A stretch of 64,000 bases of DNA from assembly GCF_020906515.1 (NCBI RefSeq), contig NC_085851.1, forward strand, positions 2,294,001-2,358,000, read 5' to 3'. This stretch comes from Vanrija pseudolonga (taxonomy: Eukaryota > Basidiomycota > Tremellomycetes > Trichosporonales > Trichosporonaceae). Under the pieces are notes generated by a model, which saw nothing but the letters and a program-made list of their open reading frames with translations, searched no databases and was not told where the DNA came from. A program made the translations under genes and the position numbers. This document shows, in pieces, positions 12,313 through 24,122 of this stretch. Every line of letters begins with the position of its first letter. Position 1 is the first letter of the stretch.

Positions 12313-14010
12313 ATGTCGGACACCACGCCAAGCACGAAGAAGGGCGACGGCCACGCCGATGTCGAGTGTTCCGCCGCCACAGCGGCACCCCCGTCCGCCA
12401 ACCCCGTGTTCGTGGACGTCGGCTATGGCCCGGAAGAGGTTATCATGGTCGCCTGGGCACCGCACGACCCCGACGTACGCATACTGTAGCTTTTACGCCG
12501 CAGCCAGCTGACACCCCTGCAGAACCCGTTCAACTGGTCGTCTGCACGCAAAGCCACCACGCTCGCCGTCGCCCTGTTCATCTCGTTCCTCTCCACCGTG
12601 ATGGCGTCGAGCGTCGGCATCATGGCGCACTGGGGCCCAGAGTGGTTCCATACCTCGCACACGGGGTACATGCTCAGCATTACGACGTACCTCGTGGCCA
12701 TCGCCTTCACGCCGCTCGTGCTCGCGCCGCTGAGTGAGGTGTTTGGGCGTAACGCCATCTACCAGGTGACGAGTGTGATGTGAGTTAGGTGGAGTTGTGG
12801 CTGCTTAGTACCGCTTACACCCGCCCCAGCGCCGCGCTCCTCTTCATACCCCAAGCCCTGTCCCACTCGCTCGCCGGCCTTCTCGTGTCGCGCTTCTTCC
12901 AAGGCATAGTGTGCAGCGTCGGCAACTCGATGGTCGGCGGCACCATCGCAGACCTGTACACTGCCCAGCACCGCGGCGTGGCGATGAACGTCTTCACGCT
13001 GGCCATCTACGTCGGCCAGGCGGGCGGCGCCGTGTTTGGCTGGGTCGGGATGCGCTGTGGCATCCAGTGGTGCTACGGCATCCAGGGGCTGTGGGCTGCG
13101 CTGTCGTGTGTGCTCAACGCGATTGTTCTGCGGGAGACACGCGCAGACGTGATCCTGTCCCGGAGGGCGAGGCGGCTCACGAAGCAGACGGGGGTCAAGT
13201 ACCTCGCCGCCGCCGACCTGCAGCACGAGAACTTTTGGGCCCTCGTGTCCCAGTCGGCCACGCGCCCGCTCAGTGAGTGCGGCCGTACACCGTCTCCTGA
13301 CACCCCAGAGTTCCTCTTCACCGAGCCGATCGTCGCCGCCGTCGCGCTGTGGATCGGCTTCTCGTGGGCGACCATCTGGCTCGGGACGTCGTCCACGCTC
13401 CTCGTGTTCGGGCAGTACGGCTGGAGCCCGGCGTGGCAGGGCATGTCGCTGCTCATCAACCTCGTCGGCGGGGTGCTGGGCTTTGCGTCCAACTTCCACC
13501 AGGAGTGGCTGTACCAGCGTGCGCGGCGGCGCGGCGGAGGCCACGCGCCGCCGGAGGCACGCCTCTACTGGGCCGCGTATGGCGGCCTGCTCTTCCCCGT
13601 CGGCATGTTCATCTTCGGGTGGACAGGCCAGCCGCAGTTCCACTGGGCCATCCCGGCGACGTTCCTCGCGCTGTCCATGTGGGGCGTGTACGCAATCTAC
13701 AGCGCGGTGTTGTGCGTTCGTTGCGTTTCATCGGTTGAAGCCACTGACACACCCCAGCACATACCTCGCCGACGCGTACGAGACCTACTCGAGCTCGGCA
13801 CAGGCCGCACAGAGCTGTGTGCGTAACCTCTTCTCGGGCCTGTTCCCGCTCTTCGCCAACACAATGTACAAGCGCATGGGATACCCGAAAGCGACGACGA
13901 CTGTGGCATCGGTCGGGACGCTGCTCTCTGCCGCGCCGGTTCTGCTCATCGTGTACGGTGCGCAGCTGAGAGCACGGAGCAAGGTCGCGAGCGCGCTGAC
14001 CAAGGGGTAG
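12313..14010 (+). CDS. MFS transporter, DHA1 drug/polyamine:H+ antiporter type
   Basis: Five exons encode 505 aa, the normal size for a 12-helix fungal DHA1 antiporter in the plasma membrane. Family landmarks are DPDNPFNWSSARK before the first helix, LAPLSEVFGRN (the loop 2-3 motif A region), SVGNSMVGGTIADLY, the C-terminal half start RPLKFLFTEPIV, and TYLADAYETYSSSAQAA with RNLFSGLFPLF near helices 10-11. The last pattern is characteristic of the Tpo1/Flr1/Caf5 group. Substrates of this group include polyamines, azoles and other cations; which one applies here is not evident. The ATG at 12313 is the only one in frame with the hydrophilic N-terminus. An ATG 13 bp upstream is out of frame. Confidence 0.88.
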
Positions 14011-14364
14011 AGGTGGGTGTGCTGGCATCTAGTGTGTAGAGAGAGCATCCAACATCATTCGGCATCATGCATCGGGTTCATCGGGTCGAGCGCCACACAC
14101 CACCTCACCACAGCCGCGACGGCCGCGCGGCGGCGACGTCATTGTGTGCCACCTATTCTGTCCCCCCCGTTTAACATTTCGTCCGTTTGATCCGACTCGC
14201 ATTTTGCTTCCGTCTCGCTCGCTCGTCTGTCGGTCGGCGGTGTGCGGGTCTGACCTGCAGCGGCCAGCGGCTCATTCGGCAAACCAAAGCAAAAGTCGAC
14301 GGCGCCATCACAAAGTATCCACCACTTTCCACACCGCCGTCCATTAAAACACAACCACACCACC
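14011..14364. other. Short intergenic promoter region
   Basis: The region holds the MFS 3' flank and the TIM44 promoter, with pyrimidine-rich leader sequence before the TIM44 ATG. I see no gene. Confidence 0.5.
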
Positions 14365-16009
14365 ATGAAGCCAAGGGCAGCGAGTCTTCAAGCTCTCCGC
14401 GCACCTCTGCAGGGCAGGCGCGCAGCGCTCCCCGCTGTCGCCCGCCCAGCAGGCAGCTTCATGCGTCCGCTGTCGAGCACGTCGGTCCGCCTCAACGAGT
14501 CCAAGGAAAAAGCCACCGACGACGCAAAGGACAAGACGGACGACGCTGCCGGCGCCGGCAAGAAGAAGGAGGAGAAGCGCAAGTCGAGCGCCGACGACGA
14601 CGACCACGGACCGCCCCAGTCGCCGTTCCAGGTCTTCCTCCGCGTGTTTAGGGAAGAGATCCACAAGAACCAGGGCTGGCAGAGCAACGTCAAGCAGCTC
14701 CAGGGTGACGTCGACAAGCTCGCCGACTCGGCCGCCATGAAGAAGGCGCGCGACGTGTACGAGCGGACCAGGGTGAGTGGGGAGGGCGAGATACAGAGCT
14801 TGCTTGCAGCAACATGGCGGAGCTGACAAGGCCAGATCGCAAACCTCATGAAGGAGAACCCCCGTCTCGCGCAGGCCGCCGCCGACCTCAAGAAGGCCGG
14901 TATCTCGATGCAGGACGCGGTGAGCCAGGCGCTCAACGACTCGGAGGTGCTCAAGGCGCTGGCGCGGTACTCGAACTCTGTGAGCGCGTTTGCCGACCGC
15001 GCGACGGCCCCGGTGCGCGACACGGCGGCCTACAAGGCGATTGCGTCGTCGTTCGAGGAGGCGTTCGACGATGCTAGCGGTGGCGCGGCCCGCTACGGCG
15101 GTTACACGGAGAAGGAGGAGCGACGAAAGCGCCGTGAGGCGCGGTTGTTGAAGGCCGGCAAGACGACCAAGCGTGTCGCCGCCAACCCGGAGTGAGTGGG
15201 AGCGAGCGAGCGAGCGAGTCCTTGGCACTCGCCTGGGACTGCGAGCGGGTCATTCGTACCCCCTGGAGACTCGTGACTGACTTTGCTCAGCGCCGGAGAA
15301 GCCCTCGTGCTTAGCTCTGAGAAGGAGCCCACGACCTCGCGCCTCCACTGGCTCACCTCGCACCCCACGTACCAGCGCTTGAGGGAAAACTACTACGAGT
15401 CCGAGTCGCCCGCTGTCGAGACGCTCCGCTCGGTCACGTCGACAATTGCCGGCTGGTTTGACGAGAACGAGACGGCCAAGGTCATCCGCACGATCCGCGA
15501 GATTGACCCCGACTTCAACATTGACGGCTTCACCCGCGAGCTCCGCGAGTACATTGTGCCAGAGGTTGTCGACGCCTACTTGAGTGCGGACCGCGAGTCG
15601 CTCAAGCAGTGGTGCGGCGAGGCGACCTTCAACGTGCTCTGGGCTACGATGGGCCAGTACGTCAAGCAGGGCCTCGTGTCCGAGTCGAAGATTATGGACA
15701 TCAAGCACGTCGACATTGTGTCTGGCAAGCTGCTCGAGAACGACGTGCCCGTGTTTGTCATTTCGTTTGCGTCGCAGGAGGTTCTCCTGTTCAAGAACGC
15801 CAAGACGGGCGAGAACGTTGTTGGCGACGAGAACGCCGTCGAGCAGTGCCGCTACGCCATGGTGCTTACGCGTGTCGAGGCCGAGATCGACAACGAGCTC
15901 ACCAACGGCTGGAAGGTTGTCGAGGTGAGTGATTGGCGTGGGTGTTGTGTGAAAGTGTGCTGACACGCATGTCCAGATGGCTCGCCGCGGCCAGAAGAGC
16001 TTCATGTAA
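14365..16009 (+). CDS. TIM44: Mitochondrial import subunit TIM44
   Basis: Peripheral inner-membrane protein that tethers mtHsp70 to the TIM23 channel and drives presequence import. Four exons encode 476 aa. The N-terminus (many Arg/Ala/Ser, few acids, about residues 1-45) is a mitochondrial presequence. A charged Lys/Asp-rich linker and coiled segment follow (SPFQVFLRVFREEIHKNQ). The C-terminal Tim44-like domain shows IREIDPDFNIDGFTREL, YIVPEVVDAYLSAD, ESKIMDIKHVDIVSGKLL and GWKVVEMARRGQKSF. The last exon is only 33 nt and supplies MARRGQKSFM. Exon 2 to 3 joins as NPDAGEALVLSSE. It is a single gene with its own promoter. Confidence 0.95.
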
Positions 16010-16826
16010 GCTTCTAGGGGAAGTATCTAGGCGGGAGGGAGGAGGAGGCGGGGAGGCTCTAGGCACCGAACCGCTGCCTCGAGTAGAGATTGCATCTGCA
16101 TCATGCACACTGTTCCACTCTGGCAAAAGTGTAGGGGAGGTGTAGTGGTCTGGACAATGTGTCGCACCAGTCTCACTCACCAAGGCGCGCCAGGGATTCC
16201 AGCAATCGCCAACTCTTAACCATTGGCAGTGTCCAACCTAATCGTGCGTGATCGAGCGCAGTGCCAGAAATGGCTATAACGGCAGAGCGTGGCCCAAGGA
16301 TGCAACAGCATGCAGCAGCACCACGGGCCCTTGTGCCGCTGAGAAGTATTTGTGTGTGCCGCCCGCCCACCTCCATAATGCGCCAGGCACTAGTTTCCTA
16401 AACCGTCCATGTTGAATGACGTACGCAGACTCCCACTCCGCTCGACTGCTGCCTCTCGCCCGCCGCTGCTCTCAACCACAAAGACCGAACAACAGACTCA
16501 ATATCCCCTCCCCCTTCTCGACGGCACAAATCGACAAGACAACGAGCAAGAAAAAGTTGCAGCAGCGCCGCCGCTGTATCTCTTGCTCTTGTTGTTCTTG
16601 TACTCCCTCTCCCTTGCTCCCTCCCTCACTCCCATCACAGCAGCCATCAAAGTCGCCGCCACCACCCACTAGCCACCACCTCTCGCCACCTGCCTTATCG
16701 CCATTCAACCCTCGTGACCAGATCCATCTCGCGCGCAGGCAGGCGTCCACTCGCGCGGGCAAGCCATCATCGCATATCTTCCATTGTCCTCTCTCTCTCT
16801 CTCACCATCGCCAGCACCTTCACACC
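16010..16826. other. Intergenic/5' leader region
   Basis: No separate gene is seen. An open frame continues upstream of the F-box gene ATG, but its codons have leader-like composition (CCTCTCCC, poly-pyrimidine) and lack family signal. A CT microsatellite sits directly before the start. Confidence 0.5.
16789..16803 (+). repeat. (CT)n microsatellite in 5' leader
   Basis: An uninterrupted CT dinucleotide run lies about 25 bp upstream of the F-box gene ATG. Such pyrimidine tracts are common near fungal transcription starts. Confidence 0.7.
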
Positions 16827-19701
16827 ATGGCCAGCGCACCAATGCGCATCCCCACGCCGGTGGGCAGCCGCCCACCATCGCGCACGCGTGCCCCGCCATC
16901 GAGCGACGAGCTCGACCTGAGCCATCTGTCCCTCAGCCCCCCAGAGCTGGGGTACGGCTCGAGCCTGTCCCCTCCACAGCTGTACAGCGGCCACCTCGCC
17001 CCCGGCGCCTCCGGGGTAGGCGAGAGCCCGCCGCTCGCTACCCCGCCGACACCGGCGCTCTTCCGCTCCCTCGCGCGCGGGAAGGCGCGCCTCGCCGAGC
17101 CGGAGGAGGAGCATGCCTTCCGCGACGGGTTCAGTAACTCGTATGGCCTGTGGCGCGGGGACGGCTTCGAGCTCGACGACGACGCTAGCGAGCACCGCGG
17201 CGAGAGCTCGCACAGCCCACAGCAGGGCACGCTGCCGCGAGGCGTGCTCACCCCGCCGCCGCCGCCCGCGCCCGCCCGCGTCGCGTCGCCCCCGCCCCAG
17301 CTGCCCGCGCAGACGTTTGCGCCGCTCTACTCGCCCACCTCGGCGCCGGGGGGGACAGGGGACATCGACGACGACTCGTCCCCTGCGTCGTCGACGTCCA
17401 TGTCGACGACGAGCTCGCGCTCGCGGTCTGGCTCGGCTTCGCTCAGTGCCGCTGTTCGCAGGCGGCTGGACTCGTCCAAGCGCCTCTTCCGCCGGGGGGA
17501 GGACGAGGGCGCGGCGCCCGGCACCGGCTCCGCGACGCCTGCAGCAGCAGCCGTGACGCTCGAGGCTGATCCCTCCCCCATGTCCAGGCTACGGTCGACG
17601 CTCCGCCCGCGTGCCCGCACCAACTCGGGCTCGATGACTGACTCGACCTCGTCCTTCTTCACTTCGTTTGCCATCTCACCTGCTGCGTCGACGTCGAGCG
17701 CGGCCTCGAGCCCGGTGCTTCGCTCGTTCCCACCACCACCAGACGACGGCAACATGGAGCAACAGCAGCAGCAACAACAACAACAGCGTCACAAGCTCTT
17801 CCGGCCCCGCGGGCAGGGCCTGCGCCGGCGGAGCACGCTCGGGCTGGCAGGGCTTAGCTTGACTCAGGTCGAGCCACAGCCCCTCCAGCCCCGCCCGTTC
17901 TCCGTCGTCGTCTCGTCTGCCGGCGTGCGCGCGCACGCTCCAGAGGCGACGGCGCCTGTCGGCACCGACGAGCTGGTATGGGGCACGCTGTCGTACCGCG
18001 CTGTCCCGGAAGCCGTCAAGGTCGACCTTTTCTCCACGATGCTGCCCCGTGAACTCAAGGTCGCCGTCTTCAAGGCTCTCCTAAGCGGCTGGAAGGCCAG
18101 TGGCGCGGGCGCCCGCCTCGAGGGAGAGAATGGCGGGCGGAGGGAGCTGATCCGGTTGAGTCGGGTGAGTACCGTAGCGTGGGACAAGGCGGCACTTGGT
18201 GCCCGTCGCTGAGTGGCCGCCACCCGTTGCTATCATGCCTCTAACACCACCCCCTCAGGTTTCCAAAGAGTGGCGATCGCTGGTCTACGACGGCCAGCTG
18301 TGGGCAAACTTTGACCTGACTGCCTTTGCTGGCAAGCTCCACCCGGCGACGATGCGGCAGATCCTGCGCCACTCGCGCGCATTCGTCCGCACGCTCACAT
18401 GCCAGGGCATGGAGACGCTACCTGGGTCGTCGCTGACCGGGCGCGACCTTCTCGATCTGTGGAGCACCGACAGCTACCCCATCCCGCGGCTGAGCCCCAG
18501 CTTCTCATCGCTGACCACCCTCGACCTCCGTGGCGCGCACGGCATCACGACGCCCGACATCATCGCCGTCGTGCAGATCTCGCCGGGCCTCAAGAAGCTC
18601 AACCTCAAGGGATCGCGCCTGCACCTCAGCCACCTCCTCGCCACCGTCGCTGACAATGTCGACGGGCTCGAGGAGCTCGACGTGTCGCGCTGCTGGTCTC
18701 TCGAGTTTCTCGATGTCGAAGCGTTCATCGCGCGCCTGAACGCCCAGCAGCGCGCCGCACTCAAGTCGCTGCGTATCTCTGGCCTGCCTGCAGCGACTAC
18801 CAATCACCTACTCCAAAAGCTCGCGACGCTGCCCAACCTCCACACGCTCGACCTCCTCGGATGTCGCTGGCTGGCCCATGACGACATCAAGGAGTACATT
18901 GACGCGCTGGACGGCCGCCCGAGCCCCCTCCGCCACCTCGTCATCTCTAGCTGCACCAACCTCACGACCGAGGCCATTGACCTACTCGTCGGCCACGTGC
19001 CCGAGATGCGCATGTTTGAGGCGGCCAACCTCGAGGCCGTCTTCTACATTGACCCGCCGCCGACGCTCGCCCGGCTGGTCCGCTCCATGCCCAAGATTGA
19101 GCGCCTCGACCTCGAAGGTACAGGCAGATATGGCGGCGTGTGCGACCGGATGCTGTACGAGCTCATCCCTGGCGCGTGCCCCGGTTCGCCGCTTGTCATT
19201 AGCCAGCTCGTTGAGCTGCGCATCGGCTCGGCAAAGCACGTCACGACACAGGCGCTGTCCACCCTCGTGACCAGCCTCCCACGCCTGGCGCGCCTCGAGG
19301 CAGACGGCACCGAGGCGGACAACGCCCTCGTGCGCGCCTTTCTCAACAAGCACGGGCGGGACCCGGACGCGGCACTGTGCCTCGTCGACTGCCACAGGCT
19401 CACACCCGAAATATACCCCGAGATCCAGTACAAGACGCGCGCGCGCGAGGGCTGGGACGACTACCAGGCGCTGCCGTTCACCTACTCGCGCGCCGAGGTC
19501 GCCGCACTGCCTGTCATCAAGACATTCTGGGCGTGGCGCAAGGTCGCTGCGCCGAAACAGTGGCGCGACGCCCGCGAGAACGGCGAGAACAAGCGCCGCG
19601 GGTCGGGCGGCGAGGTCTCTGGCCGCCGCGGGTCGACGCCCACGCGCCTATGGTGGCGCGACATTGACGAGATTGAGCGCGGCGCCTGTGTTGTGCAGTA
19701 G
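16827..19701 (+). CDS. F-box / leucine-rich-repeat protein
   Basis: Two exons encode 926 aa. The first 400 residues are Ser/Pro-rich and probably disordered, with a 9-residue poly-Gln tract coded by mixed CAG/CAA. An F-box-like helix set begins near residue 408 (LPRELKVAVFKALLSG) and ends with VSKEWRSLVYDGQLW. About eight LRR-type repeats follow, including SLTTLDLRGAHGIT, LKKLNLKGSRLHLS, LHTLDLLGCRWL and LRHLVISSCTNLT. The C-terminal tail is basic. F-box/LRR proteins are substrate receptors of SCF ubiquitin ligases; Skp1 binding and any target are inferred. The single intron (18165-18258) falls inside the F-box. The start was chosen at the first ATG after the pyrimidine leader. Confidence 0.85.
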
Positions 19702-19797
19702 TGTGCACACTACACATTTGTATCTCTGTTGTGCCATATCATCTATCAAGTGTCGTTGTATCCCATATTCATGCAGGCAATTTACAACATTCTAGAT

Positions 19798-21636
19798 CTA
19801 CTTGTTGTGGTGCTTTCCAAACAAGTGGAAGTGGTGCTTGTGCTTGTCCTCTGGCGCGGGCGCAGCCGCCGAGCCGCCAGCAGCGGCCTCGCGGTCGGCA
19901 ATGAGCTCGCGGACGACCTTGGCGTCCTTGGGGTCGTTGACCTCGATCCAGGCCTGCACCTCGCGCAGGCGGCCCTGGAGGAGCGCGCGCAGCGTCGCAA
20001 TGCCCTTGAGCACGCCCTGGTCGGCGCCCTCGCCCTTGGCCATCCAGGTATGCGCAAAGTCGATGAGCTTGACGGTGAGCGCAGGCGCCTTCTTGGCGGC
20101 GCGCGCGTCCGCCTTGGCAGAGTACGGCTCGGCGTCGTCGCCGGAAGCGTACTCGTCCGTGTCGTCGCTGTCGACGCTCTCCGAGTCCTCGCCGAGGTCG
20201 TCGTCGTCGTCGCTGTCGTGCCCGCGCGCGAGGCCCTTGGCAGCGCGCGAGACACGCGCGGCCTCGTACCGGTCCAGCGCGTTGCCGAGGACCGACGCGT
20301 CGCCCTCGTACACGATGAGCACGGACATGCCGACGGCGCGCAGCTCGACCTTGGCGAGCGCCGCCTCGATCCGGCCCACTTCCTCGTCAATGTACGAGAG
20401 CACACGCGCCGTCAGTGCCGGAGGCAGCGCGTGCGCAGTGTACGGCTCGCGCACCTCCACCACGCCCGGCTGCGGGATATGCGGCACCTCGTCGGTCGGG
20501 AGGGGGAAGTAGCGCACCAGCGCGCCCGGGAAGCCCTCCCGCGTCAGGTTGTACCCGTACTCGCGCGGCGTCTGGATGAACGTCTGCGACGCCTCGTGCC
20601 AGGTCTGGGGCGTAAGCGCGGGACGAACAGCTACTGACGCCGACGCCAACTTACCTGCGATCCAGTCCACCTCAAGCCCGTAGCCCCCGACGTCGTCTCC
20701 TCGGCCTTCTTGACCATCCGCGCGGCCTTCTCCTCGCTCGCATCGGGCCCGTGGAGCGCAGTGCCAAGCTTGGCGTCGAGGATGTTGGGGCGCGTGAACG
20801 GGTACGCGAGGTTCTCGAGGACGACGTTCTAAGGAAGGAAGCGAGCGTCAGCGAGCTGTCGAGGGCTGATGGTGATGACCGTGCAAGGGTACGGTACGGC
20901 CAACAGCAAAACGCCAGCAGAGAAGGAGAGCGTGTCGGTCATGCTGCGGGGAGATGCTCGCGCGCAGCGGTACCACCCAAGTGAGGCGATACGCTCGCCC
21001 AGCATCTCACGGCATCTCACTGCACTTCCCTCCCTCCGTCCTGGCGGCTCGCGCTCCGCGCTCGCCGCTCGCACGACTCACCTCCGGCTCATTCTCGGCC
21101 CCCTCAACAGCCTGCACCGACCCGCTGGGGCCAACCTGCCCAGAGAGCTGGAGCGTGCCGTAGAACTTGGGGAGGAACTGCTCGAGGTTGGACACGGGCT
21201 CTTTGCGCGGCGCGCCGGCGACGAGGTGGTAGAAGGCGACTTCGCGCGGGGATCCGGGCTGGGGGTGGGGTTAGTCGCGGCAACAGAAGGCGGGTGACGG
21301 ACGCCGCTCGGCTCGGCGCGGCAGAGCAAGAGGAAGGAAGGAAGGTCGCATCGCTCCGCCGCACTCGCAGCCTGCGGCTGCTCGCTGCTCGCCCGCACTT
21401 ACCTTGATCACCAAGCTCCCGCTCTCATCGCTCATGACGTTCTGGTGCCCGGCCACCTGGTACTGCAGCGGCGCCGCCGCCTGGGGGTTAGTCCTTTGGA
21501 TGACCTGCTCGAGGGCGAGGTCGGCGCCGGCGCGCGTGGGCGCTGCGGCCGCGGGGGCAGGCTGGTCGGTCGGGTCGATGTCGAGGAGGGGCGCGGGCGC
21601 GCCGTCGTCGTTTGCGCCGGACGTGGGGAGGGACAT
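19798..21636 (-). CDS. ARG82: Inositol polyphosphate multikinase (IPK family)
   Basis: Kinase that phosphorylates inositol tris- and tetrakisphosphates, feeding InsP5/InsP6 and pyrophosphate synthesis; in yeast it also acts in the nucleus. Four exons encode 463 aa. The IPK signature PxxxDxKxG is present as PNILDAKLG. Downstream are GMSVLIVYEGD, matching the SLL-type motif, and KLIDFAHTWM with GEGADQGVLKGI, the metal-binding IDF motif. An acidic Asp/Glu/Ser insert sits between these two motifs. A His-rich tail (HKHHFHLFGKHH) is unusual. The length suits the Arg82/IPK2 group better than the much longer Kcs1. The stop is 96 bp from the convergent F-box gene, so 3' UTRs may overlap. Confidence 0.9.
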
Positions 21637-22576
21637 GGTGGTGTGGGTGGTGGTGAGTTGGTGTTGGTGTTTGGTTTGTTGGTGGAGGTGGCGTTCGAGC
21701 AACGAGCCAAGCAAGAGATCCAAGAGACAGACGACAGTTGAGTGGTTCCAGCTGTTGTTTTAGCTGTGGGAATCTGGCCAGAGCCAAGCAACGACGATGG
21801 CTGTTGCCGCAGCGTGTCAGTCACGGCGCGCAGCAGGGGGAGGGGTCGATCGCCAGGAGTGGTAACCGAACCAGTTGGGTGGTGCAGTGGTGCTTGTCGT
21901 CGTCGTCGTCGCCTGTCGCGTCGTCGCGCGCGCGGCGAGCGGGTGAGGAGCGGCTTAAGTCACTGGAACCGGCCTCGAATCGGCCTTGCCGCCTGCCTCC
22001 TCCGGACCCTGGTTTTATGTTTACAGGGTGGGGTGCCGCTACGCGGGGGCGGGCAGGCGGGCGGGTACGAGGAGCAGCAGGGCCACTGCACTTCCAGCGG
22101 CAACAACATCGTTGCGGCGACTGTGATGCTGCGGATCATTACCTCGCATCATCGCGACAGACACGCATATGAGCCTGCGTGCTCGACGCGTCGTCGGTGG
22201 CATTACTGGGGGCGTGCTCGTCGTCACTGCTTTGCTCGTGCGCGCGGTTTCACTTGTCGTGCATTATGCCGTGCACCGCTGTGCATAATGCTGTCCAAAA
22301 TAAACCCTCGTTTGTGTTTTGCTTCAGGCGCGCGGGGAGAAGCCAGCACCCATTCCTGCCGAATTTCATTTTCGCCGGTGGTCGCTCGCTCGCATTGATC
22401 GTCACACGACGGAGAACAACACTGGATCGCCCAACACGTCTTTGTCGTTCGACATCAACTCACGCCCGCACTCTTACACGCCCATCCACACCAACTCTCC
22501 CACCGTGCAGTCCTCATCCAAGACCCAGCTGCCGCTCGCCGGGGCGAACTCGCAGCAGACGACGAACGCGACGAAT
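21637..22576. other. Divergent promoter region (kinase / lipid phosphatase)
   Basis: This 940-bp region separates two divergent genes. No coding sequence or RNA gene is recognised. An open frame runs into the phosphatase ATG without an in-frame upstream ATG, so I treat it as leader. Confidence 0.5.
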
Positions 22577-23832
22577 ATGGGGGGATTCCGAGGCGGCCAG
22601 CAGCGTCCGTGGCGCTGGCGCGTGTTCTGGAGTTATCTCCCCGACTGGGTGCTGACGATCGTGCTTTGGGTGAGTGGGCGAGCGGAGCGAGCACGCCGGC
22701 GGCGAACAAGCTGGTGGATGGATGCCGAGCGCTCGTGTGACGGCGACAGCGACGGCGGGGTCGTTGTTGTCGCCGCACCACTGGCGGGGGGCACCGCCGC
22801 CTTAGCGCGGCACGCAACACAACATCACGCTATTCCCGCTGTCGCACTCTGCGACAGACCCACCCCACACGACACCCAATGCTCACACCCCACAGGGCGC
22901 GTTCTACCTCGTCGACCGCATCGACGGCTACCGCCGCCTGTTCGACGTCAACGACACGAGCCTCGCGCACCCGTATGCGGTGAAGGAGCGCGTGCCCGTG
23001 TGGCTGCTTGGCGTGCTGTGCGCCGTCGTGCCGGCCGTTATCATTGTCCTGACTGCGTGAGTAGTGGCGCGTGCGCAACAACAACAGAGAGTAGCCGCTG
23101 ACATGCACGCCTAGCGCCGCGCGCCGCTCGTTCTGGGACGCGCACAACGGTATCCTTGGCCTCGTGCTGTCGCTTGGTCTTACAGTGACCTTCACTGATA
23201 TCCTCAAGGTGGGTTGGCCGCAGAGAAGCAAAGCTCGCGCGCCCGCACGCTCGCGCTGACGCGCTCGCTCGCAGATCACGGCCGGCCGCGCCCGCCCCGA
23301 CCTCTTCGACCGCTGCCAGCTGCCCGAGACGCTCACGTCCAACCCGACGCACCAGCTCACCTCGTGGACAGTGTGCACGCGCACCGACCTGCTCAAGGAC
23401 GGCTTCCGCTCGTTCCCGTCGGGCCACTCGTCCTTTGCATGGTGCGGCATGTGGTACCTGTTCCTGTACGCCGCGGCCAAGCTCAAGACGTACAACAACA
23501 AGGGGTACACATTCAAGTCGTGGCTCCTGCTCGCGCCGATCTCGTGCGCGTCGCTCATTGCCATCTCGCGTACCATGGACTACCGCCACCACCCGACCGA
23601 CGTGATCGCCGGCGCGGTCATCGGCGTCCTCGGCGCCTGGTGGGGCTACAGGCAGTACTACCCCGCCCTCATCACCCCCGAGTCGTTCGAGCCATTCAGC
23701 CCCCGTATCCCCCGCGACGACGTCCTCCCCCTCCACAACCTCGGCGGCTCGGAGAACCCCAACGACGGCTACGGCGAGACGGTCCCCCTCAGCCACCCGG
23801 GCGCTCCCCACCTCCGTGACACGAGCGCATAA
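22577..23832 (+). CDS. DPP1: PAP2 lipid phosphate phosphatase (DPP1-like)
   Basis: Integral membrane phosphatase acting on diacylglycerol pyrophosphate, phosphatidate and related lipids. Four exons encode 301 aa. The three PAP2 catalytic motifs are intact: KITAGRARPD (KxxxxxxRP), FPSGHSS (PSGH) and SRTMDYRHHPTDV (SRxxxxxHxxxD). About six hydrophobic helices are visible, for example WVLTIVLWGAFYLV and WLLGVLCAVVPAVIIVL. The C-terminal tail is polar. Motif order and length fit fungal Dpp1/Lpp1. The ATG at 22577 (MGGFRGG) is the first in-frame ATG. The Dpp1 versus Lpp1 assignment is not certain. Confidence 0.92.
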
Positions 23833-24122
23833 GTTGTGATCCATACGTATACGAACGCTCTGTGGTTGGTATTGTCGGCTGGTCAGCAGTCGATCCAGAC
23901 CCGTACTACCACACCGCACGACCCCCTCAACGTCCAATTCCAAGTGTAATACATGTCGCACATATACATACCACTTGCAATGATCCTTCCGATAATAGTA
24001 CGCGCAACTGTCCGTGTGACATTGCAATGCGGTACTCTAGCTGGTATACAAATGTCCAATAGATTAGGGAGAGAGTTCGGGTGGGGGATGGAGAGAAGGG
24101 AGAGTGTCAGGTTAGGGGTAAC

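Noticed and set aside
16416-16826. N-terminal extension of the F-box protein
   Set aside because: The frame is open but codes Ser/Pro/His-rich leader-like sequence with a CT microsatellite; the ATG at 16827 starts protein-like sequence.
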